A DNA stretch of 64,000 bases from Stenogyne calaminthoides (taxonomy: Eukaryota > Streptophyta > Magnoliopsida > Lamiales > Lamiaceae). Shown in pieces: positions 33,670 through 44,231 of the stretch. The DNA lies in contig JBBCBC010000008.1 of NCBI GenBank assembly GCA_037126765.1, positions 1,116,001-1,180,000 on the forward strand, given 5' to 3'. A program made the position numbers and the translations under genes. The notes under the pieces are model-generated. The model searched no databases, had not been told where the DNA came from, and saw nothing but the letters and a program-made list of their open reading frames with translations. How positions within the stretch are numbered: position 1 is the first letter of the stretch; each line of letters starts with the position of its first letter.

Positions 33670-34188
33670 AGTTGTTTGTACACTGCAATGAAAATGAAAT
33701 CAATAGAAACAACCAGAAACCGAGTCAAGGAAAACCCTTTTCTCACAAGACAAATTACGCCCTGGATAGTGCTCACAGGATCGTGCGTAAATGCCCCAAA
33801 AGGTAAAACGGTTTCACACTTTAATTTCAGTAGCACCACTGAAAAGAAAGATTCAGCGAACGTCAACGGAATATTGAGCAGAACGAAATCCTTAAAAATA
33901 TATGCAGAAGTTTTCTCAAAACTCTATGCATAAAGTTTTACACGTGTTTTCTAAAAATTGATTTTAGAAAATATGAAAAAGGTCTATCTATAGATGAATT
34001 CTCACACAGAAAACGTTGAAAAAAAATTTGAGGCCCACTAAGATCGTGGGCAGTTATTGACCGCGTGATCTCAGGAAACTCTCAGCTTGGGGGTTTCGTC
34101 CGTCCAGATTCATTAAACCTCATCAGATAAGTTCGAAAATGAATCTAGGATAAACATTGATCGGGTCTCAATTAATTTCTCCAACAAT
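33670..34188 (-). repeat. 3' LTR of the old Copia element
   Basis: It ends CTCCAACA at 34188 next to the purine tract. It shares 'gctcacaggatcgtgcgtaa', 'aggtaaaacggtttcacac' and 'gatcgggtctcaattaattt' with 42749-43856. The left limit is uncertain. Open frames 33619-33933 and 33630-33866 are shadows of the LTR. Confidence 0.65.
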
Positions 34189-35039
34189 CCCCCACATGAG
34201 TGAAAATTAAATCTATAGTGATGCAAACACATCGTTTAGCGCCTTTGAGACTTCGTTGCTTCCGGATAAGTAACTTGTGGCTTTGAACTTTCCGTAGCCC
34301 AGCACTGTCAGGTACACGACGGCTTAATGAACGTAGTGTCTTGAACTAATCCACCTTCGTATATACCTTACCAACATTACAGACACAAGTCAGCCTCGAT
34401 TCCGATTCGTTCTCATAGTTTTATCTGTTTTGGCCATGGAAGCCCTTTTGTGTTTCATAAATGTTTGGTCGAAGCGGCCCTCACTTCTCATTTACATAGG
34501 TGATCTCCCTTCGAGTATCCCGTCATATTCAGTCTCATCTGAACCTTTAGGAATCATTAAAAGTCAAAGACTTAACCTTTACCACATCTTACGGGTTTTC
34601 AACACTTGACACAGTGCTGTTAGGAATGATCATGATTTTCAAGTGTTGTACAACTAACATTCATAGTTTAGTTTTCCCTTTTGAACCAAGTTCTTGGGAT
34701 CTCCAGTCATCATGGTTGGGTTTCCACTGTTTCAGTTTTCTTTGTAGATTTCAGACCCAATCCTTCGATCAACTTATTCATTTGATCTCGGCATATGCTC
34801 TTCATGTGCGGATCCGCTATGTTATCTTTTGACCTTACAAAGTCAATAATTATAACTCCAGTTGAGATCAAATGTCTAACGGAGTTATGTCAACGACGAA
34901 TATGTCTTGACTTTCCGTTATACATATTGCTCGAAGCTCTACCTATAGTAACTTGACAGTCACAACGTACCATTACCGATGGTACTGGTTTGTTCAAACA
35001 ATGAATGTATTCCAGAAAATTACGAAGCCATTATGCTTC

Positions 35040-37150
35040 TTCTCCAGCTTGATCTAAAGCGATGAATTCTGATTCTATTGTGGAACTGACAATACACGTC
35101 TGTTTGGTGGATTTCCACGATACAGTTGCTCATCCAATAGTGAACACATATCCACTAGTGAAAAATGAGTCTTTTATATCCGATATCCAATTAGCATAAC
35201 TGTACCCTTCAAGTACAGCTGGATATCTTGTATAGTGTAGCCCAAGTTCAAGGGTGTACTCTAAGTACCTTAAAACCCTTTTAAGAGTCTTCCAATGTTC
35301 GTGACTTGGATTGCTTGTGTACCTACTCAGCTTGTTCATTGCACATGCAAGATCAGGACGTGTGCAATTCATAATATACATCACGCTTCCAATGATCCTT
35401 GCATATTCCAACTGAGCTACTAGTTCTCCTTTGTTTTTCTTCAGATGAACATTGAGTTCCAAGGGGGTTTTAGCAGGAGGATCATTAAATGCATCGAATT
35501 TCTTCAATACTTTCTCAACGTAATGAGATTGTGTCAAAGAAATTCCATTTGATGCTCTCTCAATTTTGATTCCTAGAATCACATTTGCTAATCCCATGTC
35601 TTTCATGTCAAAATTTCGATTTAACATGTTATTCGTATTAACGATGACGTTATGATTGTTACCCATGATTAACATATCGTCGACACATAAACATACGATA
35701 ACAAATCCATTTGGTGTATCCTTCACATATACACATTTGTCACATTCGTTAATTCGACATTTAACAACATAGTGTCGTCAAACTTCAAGTGCCACTGCTT
35801 TGGAGCTTGTTTAAGTCCATACAGAGACCGAACGGGTTTATACACTTTTTTTTTGTTTCCAGGTGTGATGTAACCCTCAGGTTGATCCATATAGATTTCA
35901 GCATCTATCTCACCATCAAGAAACACAGTCTTTACGTCCATCTGGTGTATTTCGAGATTATGCAAAGCTGCAATCGCGATAATTACACGAATGGAAATAA
36001 TCCTCGTAACGGGTGAATAGATGTCAAAGAAATCATCCCTTATTTTTGTTTAAAACCCTTTGCTACCAAACGGGCTTTATACTTTTCAAATGATCCATCT
36101 GCTTTATATTTTCTTTTAAGGATCTACTTGCATCCTCTTGCAACCTTTAGGGAGGTCAACCAACTCTCAAATATTGTTTTGCATGATTGAATCATATTCA
36201 CTATTTATAGTTTCCTTCCAGAGAGGTGCATCCGATCTGGACATAGCTTCATTGACAGACTTAAGTTCGTCTTCCAACACATAAGTGATGAAATTTGGAC
36301 TATAGGTCTTATCAATTTTAGCTCGTTTACTACGTCTTGGTTATTCACTCTCTTGAGTAGAAGGACTTACAATATCATTTGATTCTTCGTGTGTTCGCTT
36401 ATTCGAACTCACTTCTTCTTTATCCCTATACGGGAAAATATTTTCAAAGAATACAACATTCTTTGATTCTATTGTAGTACCTTCTGTCATATCGGGTATT
36501 TTTTATTTGTGAATCAAAATCGATAAGCACTACTGTTGATGACGTATCCTATAAAGATGCAATCGACCATTTTAGGGGCGATTCTCACTTGTTTAGGAGC
36601 TGACACTTCATTTTTTAGCCAAACACCCCCACACTTTGGGGTATTTGTAAGATGGTTTGCGCTTTTTCCACAACTTAAAAGGAGTCTTATCCTTAGTTTT
36701 AAGTGGAATCTTGTTGAAAAATGTGGTTAGCCGACAAAAAGGCTTCCCCCCACATGTTCTGCGACAAACCCGAGTTGATCAACATTGTGTTCACCATTTT
36801 CTTTAGTGTTCGGTTTTATGTTTCCGCAACACCATTCGCCTGAGGTGAGTAGGGAGTTGTCGTTTGATGTATAATGCCCGACTCAGCATATAATTGTTCA
36901 AAATGAGCTACATACTCTCCACCTCTATCACTACGAATTGCTTTAATTCGAGCATTCAACTGATTCTCTACTTTATTTTTATAAAGCTTAAAAGTCTCTA
37001 TAGCTTCATCTTTGCTTCGTAAAAGATAAACATGGAAGAATCTTGTGTTATCATCAATAAAAGTAATAAAATATTTTTTCCAACCTCTAGCTTGTACCAA
37101 TTTTAAGTCACATACTTCCGTGTGAATTAAATTTAGAGGAATCGTGTTCC
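35040..37150 (-). pseudogene. Copia pol remnant (integrase, RT, RNase H)
   Basis: Read right to left: the integrase core fragment 36816-37100 (FITFIDDNTRFFHVYLL, IRSDRGGEYVAHF, TTPYSPQANGVAET). After a broken stretch come RT pieces at 35723-35965 (IHQMDVKTVFLDGEIDAEIY, LYGLKQAPKQWHLKF) and 35130-35726 (VCLCVDDMLIMG, the catalytic YVDD box changed to CVDD, then FDMKDMGLANVILGIKI). RNase H follows, with the region near 35040-35100 still giving the reversed phrase of a STIESEFIALD-like block. Several frameshifts and stops separate the pieces. It belongs to a different Copia group from the one at 2-12 kb. Confidence 0.85.
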
Positions 37151-37442
37151 TTTCATTAATATTCTAAAATACTAATTTTGACACAATCTCGAAATGAATT
37201 GGAAAATCAAACGTTTTGAATTCACCATTCAAATTCTTAATTGGACCTTAAAATCTGTAATTTTCTTAGCCCCAACAAATCTGAGCTTGAACCTTTGATT
37301 TAATAATGGTCAAAATATCAAAATTAAATTCAATTTCAGGTGGGCTAATAATGCCACATTTGACTCTCCATTAATTCCTCACTGAATTATATGATTCAAC
37401 AATATTTTGGATTAAATCTAATCCATAAACCGCTTTCAAGCG
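37151..37442 (-). repeat. Left part of a probable second LTR remnant
   Basis: Non-coding, with 'gggctaataatgccaca'-type LTR-like text, interrupted at 37443 by the MULE. It continues at 41388. It may be part of an LTR whose other end is TCCCAACA at 42748. Confidence 0.4.
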
Positions 37443-37641
37443 GAGTTAATTGCAATACTGGTCCCATGTGAATTTTGAGTTTGCATTTGTAGTCTCACGT
37501 TCTTTTTTGGTCATTTTTTGTGCAAAAATGGTTCCATCCGTTAAATAACTTAACAGATTCCGTTAAGTGACCAAAAAAGGGGGTAAAATTGATTTTTTGG
37601 AGGGAAAATGGTTTTAGGTCAGATTTTTTGGAGGGAAATTG

Positions 37642-37651
37642 TCTATATAAC
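37642..37651 (+). promoter_or_regulatory. TATA box of the MULE-borne GRF gene
   Basis: TCTATATAAC lies about 90 bp upstream of the ATG at 37738 and is kept in the second copy (about 60705-60714). A promoter of its own, just inside the terminal repeat, would let the GRF gene be expressed apart from the transposase. Confidence 0.6.
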
Positions 37652-37737
37652 AACTCCATTGCTGCTAGCACACCCAAACCACAAAAACACCCCAAAAATC
37701 ACTCCTACTTTGCAACAAAAAAGAGAAAATCACTCAC

Positions 37738-38183
37738 ATGTCTTCATCTTCTTCATCATCTAACATTCATTCCAATGTTAGATGCGGGTGTGGAGTATGG
37801 GCTGTTCAACGCATGCTAATCCCCGAAGAAGGTTTCTCAACTGTGAGTTCTCAATGACAGGTAATGACTGTAAATTTTTTCAATGGATTGACAAACCTAT
37901 GTGTCAAAGATCTACAGAAATCATCCCAGGTTTACTCCACAACATGAAGGCACAGAAAAATGAACTAAAGAATGCACAAATTAAAGTGAAGAAGCTAGAG
38001 GAAGAGAACAATAATCTACTTGTATGCATCATGAGTTTGAAAGATGAAATTAAAGAGCTGCAAATGAAGACAACCCAGATGCAGAAACATGAAGGAAATG
38101 AAAAGCATAGGAAGTGGAAAAATATGTATTTGTTCTTGCTTGTAATATCTTGGCTACCTGTAATAGTATCATGGTTGGTTTAA
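37738..38183 (+). pseudogene. GRF-type zinc-finger protein with coiled coil and C-terminal membrane anchor (MULE cargo)
   Basis: ATG 37738 begins a Ser-rich start, then RCGCGVWAVQR. A deletion of about 13 bp at about 37812 (compared with the copy at 60802) shifts the frame. The other frame continues NPRRRFLNCEF, GNDCKFFQWIDKPMC, then a Lys/Glu-rich coiled coil (about 37940-38085, KAQKNELKNAQIKVKKLEEE). A hydrophobic end YLFLLVISWLPVIVSWLV precedes the stop. C-x-C-G, RRF-x-x-C and D-C-x-F-F-x-W-x-D are the GRF zinc-finger signature, a nucleic-acid-binding fold. The coiled coil suggests self-association; the tail could anchor it in a membrane. It is convergent with the transposase remnant. Its role in the element is unknown. 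Apart from the deletion it is open. Confidence 0.8.
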
Positions 38184-38659
38184 TAGAGTTTGAGTCCACT
38201 TTAACAACCTAATGACATTACAACTAACCAAACTAACCAAACACAAAGTCATATCACAAATACCACAAATATCAGTGATTGCATAACACAAAATCATCAT
38301 CAATTCAATATGACCTTACAATTTCATTGCACAAAAACAACCTAAACAAGCACAAAAGTTCACAACCAGATCATTAAATGAACCTAAACATCACAAAATG
38401 TATTGTTTCATCTAAGACAGAATCACCATCCTCCTCAAAATCACAAAAAGCACAGAAAGAGGCACAAATGAGGCAACATTGTTTTATGTCTAGCACAAAA
38501 CAAAAGTATAAAACTAAAATTCCCAAATATCCAAAAGTATTGACTGAAAACAGAGAAAAACAGAGACAAAGTATTACTTTTTTCCAGGTTTCTTGGACCC
38601 TTCAGCCATTGAAGCCTCCAAATTTGTCATGGTAACATACTTTTTACCTCCAATCTTTA
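38184..38659. other. Spacer between the convergent MULE genes
   Basis: About 475 bp rich in 'cacaaa' and 'accaaac' text, probably the shared 3' region of both genes. The open frame 38378-38635 has no recognisable domain. Confidence 0.5.
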
Positions 38660-40551
38660 TCACTGGAACTGGAGCAGATGATCCACTACCTCTTTCAAGA
38701 TGCATATTCTACTAGGATGGAAAGTCATGGGAGTCGGTGCTCTGATGTTAGGCCCAAACCTTGGAGGAGGAAAGCTGGAGCTGGATCTCTGATTTTGTCC
38801 AACTGGTCTTGGTGGTTTGAAAGGGTTGGTTGTTATAAAATAACTTTCCATTGGTCTGTTTTCCTACAATTAAGAGTAAAATGTCATTACAAAACACAAT
38901 TACGTTAGGGAAACAATTGAACAACAATTTAAAATCCAAATGACTTACTGTAGGTACAGGTTGTGACTCTTGAGTGAGTGGAGGAATGTCATCAGCTTGT
39001 GTCATTTCTTCCCCAACTTGTGCAATATCCTCCTCAATTGGTTGATTTTCCTGAAAAATAACAGAATGTACAATTGTTATACCATTCAAATGTTGCAAAT
39101 TACTATTGACAAAGAAATAGTACTCACTAGCATTAAACCAACTTTTGATTCTTGAGTGACAGGGGAAATGTCATCAGATTGTACAGGTGGAATGTCACCA
39201 GCTTGTACAGGGGGAATGTCATCAGCATATACATGCATTTCATCCTAAAAATCAGATAAATTGAAATATTAGCAACTTAAACATCAAGTGTAATAAGAAA
39301 AAAAAAGTTACAGATTAGTGAAAAAAACTCACATCAAGTGGAAACTCTTCAGCAAACTTTTTCCATTTACATGTTCTTTCATTATGACTTTGCTGACCAC
39401 AGAAGCTGCATTTCACTTTGAATGGTTGTCTAGGCATCACCTCTTTTACTTTTTTCTTCATTCTTCCTCTTCCACTAGAGGGTTCTTCATCTGGTCCCCT
39501 TCTTCTTGCTCTTGCTGGCCTACCTTTCTTTCTCTTGCCAAAGTGTGGTGGGAGTGGTGGTATGTACCTAGTCTTTTCCCACATGTCAACTCCAACCATT
39601 GGTTGCATAGCTGACATATAAACTCTGTTATATGTCTCAATGGTATAGCATTCTGCAACAAAATCATCAGGGTTTAACATCTCAGCAGCAATTGATTTCA
39701 TTGCATGCCTACATGGCACTCCTGTAAGATCCCACACTCTGCAACTGCAATTTTCCATCTAGGTCCACTGAAAATTTCCCTCCAGCACAACAATCAATCT
39801 CATACAACACAGAGTTTAACTTGATTGCAGTAGACTCAACAGCTTTTGCCATCCTCCTAGTCACTATCCTCAGAATCTGCCTCCCCATCTCATATTATTC
39901 CCCCCCACCCTCATAGTCTGCACCCTCTCACTTCTTTCATCTCCCTCACTTCTAACCCCAAAATCTGACTCCCACTCATAATTAGTCAAATCCTCAATAA
40001 TGACATCATCAGGCTCATCAATAAGCTTTATTTTCCCCTTATCAGTGAGTTTTCCTTTTCCCCTAACATCATCAACAACCTTCCCCTTATCAGTGAGTTT
40101 CCCTTTCCCCTGTTCAACATCCCTAGAGCTTCCCTTATCAGTGAGTTTCCCTTTCCCCTGTTCAACATCCCTAGAGCTTCCCTTATCAGTGAGTTTCCCT
40201 TTCCCCTGTTCAACATCCCTAGAGCTAACATCCTCAGTCACAACATATAGATGAACCTCAAGTGCCTTAGTATCAAGACTTAAGTACAATTCACATCCTA
40301 GATAAATTGGACTTAGTGAATCAAGACCATTCATCCTATAATACTTTTTTTTTCAACTTACTTAGCCCTAATTGTGCAGCTAACCCATCAAATAGTTCAG
40401 CTGAAAGCTCTTTGACATTTACATAGTCAAATGTGCCAACTGTGCCCCCTTCGTATTTATAGTTTCCAACCTCCTCAGATACTGTTCCCCCATGATGCAT
40501 GTGCAAGGTGTACAATACCTGCTTTCCACTTATAAAAGACAAATAAGGCAA
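38660..40551 (-). pseudogene. MULE transposase, catalytic core deleted; C-terminal exons still spliceable
   Basis: From 40551: an N-terminal plant-MULE domain (LYTLHMHHGGTV, GTFDYVNVKELSAEL), a frameshift in an A-run near 40340, then a charged linker with three 16-residue repeats (SSRDVEQGKGKLTDKG). At about 39885 the sequence jumps to MAKAVEST and the SWIM zinc finger CSCRVWDLTGVPCRHAM, so the DDE core is missing. A CCHC knuckle follows (CSFCGQQSHNERTC). Three further exons have good splice sites and all join in phase 0: 39244-39128, 39050-38949 and 38863-38660. The first two repeat a DDIPP...TQES motif. SWIM and CCHC fingers bind DNA or protein in MURA-type transposases. Confidence 0.82.
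40084..40230. repeat. 48-bp tandem repeat, three copies, in the MULE transposase linker
   Basis: Units beginning 'ccttatcagtgagtttccc' repeat three times at 48-bp spacing and a diverged fourth piece precedes them (about 40040-40083). The length is a multiple of three, so the reading frame is kept; each unit encodes 16 residues. Confidence 0.9.
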
Positions 40552-41378
40552 GATATTAAATTCAAAGGACTACATCAATGGAATACAATAGTATTTAACC
40601 ATGGTGGACCACCAAAATAAATTTTTTTCCCATAAAGCAAACCCATATGTTCCCCACTACCCTAACAAGGAAATAAATTATAACAAGAATCCAAAACTGC
40701 ATAAATTCGTACATGTGAACCGAGATAAATTTTTTCATCTTCCTATTTATTTTCCCAACTCCCTATTCATGTTCTCATTAGCTATATATATTCGCCCAAC
40801 ACCCTATTACTTATCATTTTATAGTCATTAAACCCTAAAATTGAAAAATATTGAAAACCCCTAAATCGTCGAAAAAAACCCTAAGTCGTCGAAACTTACG
40901 ATGTGGAGGAGGGTTTGCAGCTTTCTTTGTGCCTCGTCGCAACATTTTCGTTGTCGATTTCCCCTATTTAAGCGATTGCGATTGCCATTTTCCCCATTTA
41001 AGTGATTGCGATTTTTTGTGGTTTTCAGGATACGATTTTTGCGGGGTTAAACGTATGAGTTATGTGGGGTTTGTGTGGTAGACCATGATTTCAGAGTGGA
41101 TTTGAGTGTGGGTCGAAGATGAGGATGCAATTTTGGTGAGAAGAGTGAAGAGAGAAGGGTTTCGTTTCGTTTCGTGTGGGAGAAGAGTGAAGAGATAGAA
41201 GGCAAACTGATTTCTGCTTTTGAAATCTGATGTTTTGTTGGAGTTAACTGGCGCGTGTACCACACGCGCTTTAAACCGTTAGTTTTAGATGGAAAATTCG
41301 TATGGGATCGTTTATGTCGAAAAAAGGACCATTTTCGTGAGGGTGTATTCTCATGGGACCAGTATTGCAATTAACCCA
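40552..41378 (-). promoter_or_regulatory. 5' region and right end of the MULE
   Basis: Upstream of the transposase ATG, ending at the terminal repeat. It contains 'cctaaatcgtcgaaaaaaac' followed by a near repeat 'cctaagtcgtcgaaac', 'ttttgcggggtt', and a block 'ggcgcgtgtaccacacgcgc' (about 41251) with a small inverted repeat. All of it recurs in the second copy at 61330-62046. Open frames here differ between copies and are not likely genes. Confidence 0.5.
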
Positions 41379-41387
41379 TTTCAAGCG

Positions 41388-42748
41388 CGATTTCAAATAA
41401 GATCTTAAATGCCACCATTTTCTCATGAATAATTTATGAATTATACAAGTCAATTGGATTAAGTCCAAGCACAAATGTGCAAAATTGACTTAAAACTTCA
41501 AAACATAATTTATGCTCTTAAGCACAAAATGTTGTTGATCCCCAATCAAAATTTAATTTAATTAAATAATCTGGGGATCTAAAATTATGGAATAATGTTT
41601 ATAATACCTCGTCTACTATTAGATAAATTAACCCATAAAAATTATTCGCCCAAAATTCAATCAATTTGGCCAAACGTGAATTAATGGCCCGAATTTATCT
41701 GACGTCATACTCAAATCCATAAGATTCATAAGCCGTGCGTCAGTCACAGCCCAATTTAAATAAGTAGGCCATGAGAAGGCAACTAATGGTTTAACTAATA
41801 CTGGCCCTTTTTCAATTGATTAGATCAATTACAAAAGGAACTCCAAGTATACAATCCAGACCATTAGACCAACTTAAATTGTCTTAAACGTTAACTTGCT
41901 AGGTTTGGTTAACCAGCAGAATAGAGGTTCTCATACCTCAATTGCCCAACCAAAATTAATTATTCTCATTTCAATAATTAAAGGCCCAAGTCATGCAATT
42001 AATATAATTTGGCCCAAATGCCCACACTACAATTGCTGACCCTTTATAATCACAAGAGAGCCCACTTATGACTCCTCATGGATTTATTTTACCAAATAAA
42101 TGTAGCTTTTTCAGCCCAACATATATTATTTGGCACAAGTCACAAACCAACCTTCCATATGGTTGGGTTTAATTAAAAGGCTACTTGTTTTTCTTTATTC
42201 AGGAAAACAATGAATTGTTATGGGTTTCAGCCCAAATAATTCAATGGCCCAAATACAATTCGAGGCCCAAGAAGTCCATTAGCAATTAATTGGGCCTAGT
42301 GCTCAGCCAATGAGCTATCTCAACTTGCCAGGGCCCAAGTTTAATCAATTTGGCCTAATCCTTGAGAATGGAGATTCGCCGATTCAAAATCAGAAAGAAT
42401 CGTTTCCAAACTTACTTGTGAATGCCGGATCTGGAAGGTACGCCGGTCACCGGCTTTTCACATGGGAGGGCCACCGCTGTCCAGTCCTCCCATAGAAATT
42501 CAAGAGTTGTGCCGCCGCATGATTCGGTCACATGAAATGGACACACCCAGGCCATGAGAGAAAAGGAATCACTTCCCACTGCTTGGGATCAATAATCAAT
42601 TCAATTCTCATCATATCCCCTTAGATCTGGAGAACCAAGGCCTGTTCAATCGAATGAACAACCGGTGCGGGCCCATAGATAGCCCGACCATCCGTTTAAG
42701 GGATGGAAACAAAGATTCCGACTTATGCTGTTCAACGCTTTCCCAACA
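41388..42748 (-). repeat. LTR-like segment ending TCCCAACA
   Basis: Non-coding, with many GGCCCAA/CAGCCCAA phrases as in the LTRs of the first block. Its right end, read on the minus strand, begins TGTTGGGAAAGCGTTGAAC, a typical LTR start. It joins the second LTR of the old Copia element in mid-sequence (42749). With 37151-42748 minus the MULE it would be about 1.65 kb. Its own left end and target duplication were not found, so a deletion is likely. The open frame at 42310-42495 is chance. Confidence 0.5.
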
Positions 42749-43015
42749 AGACAAATTACGCCCTGAATAGTGCTCACAGGATCGTGCATAAATACTCCAA
42801 AAGGTAAAACGGTTTCACACTTTAATTTCAATAGCACCACTGAGAAGAAATAAAACTTAGCGAACATCAACGAAATTTTTAAAAATATATGCCAAAGTTT
42901 TCTCAAAACTCTATTACTTGTTTTTTAAATATTGATTTTTAAAAATATTTTGACCGCGTGATTTCAGGAAACTCTCAGGCTCAGCTTGCTTGAGGGTTTT
43001 AGTCCATCCAAATTC

Positions 43016-43789
43016 ATTGAACCTAGGGGTGACCATTAAATTACAAAAACCGTCTGAACCGCCCGCACCGAACCGCATTGCACCGCCATTGATACGTTTT
43101 TATCATAAACCGCGATTATTTTTTTAATGCAAAATCGCACCGTAAAATTGGTGCAATTACGATTTTTTGTTGCAAACCGCACCGCCGCACCGCCAAGTTG
43201 AAAGTGTAATTTACTATTCGACATCCTATATTTATAGACTCATTTCTTAACTAAATTCATAAGGAAATAAATTATCTTCATAATTCTTTTAATCTATAAT
43301 CTTAACTTTTACACATAACAAACTCATGTGTTTTACTTGTATAATGTTCAAAGATATTATTTCATTTATCATTTCTAAATGACAATAATTCGTATGAGAC
43401 GGTCTCATGCATTAGACGGAGTACAACTGCCAAAGTGTTAAAAGCGTAAATACCCAAATTGCACTCCGTCTCATCTTGAGACGGTCTCACGCAAGTGTGC
43501 CTCTTTCTAAATATATATTTTTCAACTTTAACCATATTATAGAATATTGATCAATTAAATTTGTTATCATTAGTTTAAATTGACATCACTTTCTTCTACT
43601 AATATTTATGTTCATGTAAAATCGCAAAATCGCAAATAACCGCCCGAAACCGTTCAAAACCGCATGATAACATTTATATGAAAAACCGCGGTTTAGAATT
43701 TTACAATTAACCGAACCGCATGTAGCAAGACAATTCGAATTTAATCGAAAAAACCGCAAAATCGCACCGTGGACACCCCTAATTGAACC
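43016..43789. mobile_element. hAT-type non-autonomous element, TSD ATTGAACC
   Basis: The element is 43024-43781 (758 bp), from TAGGGGTGACC to GGACACCCCTA. ATTGAACC lies at 43016-43023 and 43782-43789. Inside both ends are many 'accgc', 'aaaccgcaccgc' repeats. The eight-base duplication and the TAGGGGTG end are typical of hAT elements. No transposase is encoded. A smaller MITE lies inside at 43380-43503. Confidence 0.9.
43372..43511. mobile_element. GAGACGGTCTCA MITE, 124 bp, TSD TTTCTAAA
   Basis: The element is 43380-43503. TTTCTAAA flanks both sides. It starts TGACAATAATTCGTATGAG and ends GCAAGTGTGCCTC. The palindrome GAGACGGTCTCA occurs near each end. Nested in the hAT element; the sister copy lies in a TTL intron. 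Confidence 0.88.
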
Positions 43790-43856
43790 TCGTCAGATAA
43801 GTTAAAAAATGAATCTAAGATAAATATTGATCGGGTCTCAATTAATTTCTCCAACA

Positions 43857-44231
43857 AGCCCAACAGACAATACTGGATTTGGGCTCAAATTAAGTACTAC
43901 AACTTCTGAATATAGGCAGACTAATATAGAGCCCAACAACATCAGACTTGGTCTTAACAATCTTAACCCAAAGCCATGGACTTATATTTATAAAATTAAT
44001 TGATATTCTTAATTTTTGCATTTAAAATTTTGTTTTTCTTTTTTTTTTAAATAAAATTTTATTTATTATAATCAAGAAGAGTAATTTTTTTTTTAACTCA
44101 AATACGTGTACATTTTTTTTCAATTAAAAAAAATTTATATTCAACCAGGAAAAATATATATTAAATCATTAGTAGGTGTTGTGCACTTCATTCATTCCAT
44201 GAATAACATCGACCCACACCCTGTGCAAAAA
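43857..44231. repeat. Long direct repeat, right copy (partner 33293-33669)
   Basis: Begins 'agcccaacagacaatact' directly after the LTR end at 43856 and matches the left copy through 'gacccacaccctgtgcaaaa', with small indels in T-runs. Confidence 0.75.

Larger units (their letters stand above)
37434..41387 (-). mobile_element. Mutator-like element (MULE), TSD TTTCAAGCG
   Basis: The element is 37443-41378 (3.94 kb). TTTCAAGCG lies at 37434-37442 and 41379-41387. The ends share GTTAATTGCAATACTGGTCC in inverted orientation, a short terminal repeat of about 25 bp. On the minus strand is a transposase remnant with SWIM and CCHC motifs. On the plus strand near the left end is a GRF zinc-finger gene. 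A second, shorter family member lies at 60507-62046. The catalytic part of the transposase is deleted, so it cannot move by itself. Confidence 0.93.
33670..43856 (-). mobile_element. Old, rearranged Copia element carrying nested insertions
   Basis: The left LTR ends at 34188 (TCTCCAACA) and is followed by a purine tract on the minus strand (reverse of ATCCCCCACATGAG). Pol remnants follow to about 37160. A second LTR copy runs 42749-43856 with the same end (CTCCAACA). The shared LTR text starts at 'acaagacaaattacgccct' (33745 and 42747). The left boundary of LTR 1 is uncertain (33670-33745). No gag or primer site remains. A piece that looks like another LTR (37165-42748) and a MULE (37443-41378) occupy that part. 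Confidence 0.7.
42749..43856 (-). repeat. Second LTR of the old Copia element, 5' part lost and a hAT element inserted
   Basis: Colinear with 33745-34188 ('caaattacgccctgaatagt' ... 'gggtctcaattaatttctcc'), but interrupted by the 758-bp hAT-type element at 43024-43781. Confidence 0.75.

Noticed and set aside
33619..33933. 104-residue open frame
   Set aside because: It is inside the LTR of the old Copia element; the matching region at 42749 does not keep the frame.
39870..40334. The SSRDVEQGKGK repeat as a separate LEA-like gene
   Set aside because: It lies in frame between the MULE N-terminal domain and the SWIM region inside an element with matched ends and duplication, so it is a transposase linker.
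33293..44231. Reading the 377-bp repeats as the target duplication of the Copia element
   Set aside because: Copia integrases make ~5-bp duplications; 377 bp cannot be one. It is reported as an unexplained direct repeat instead.
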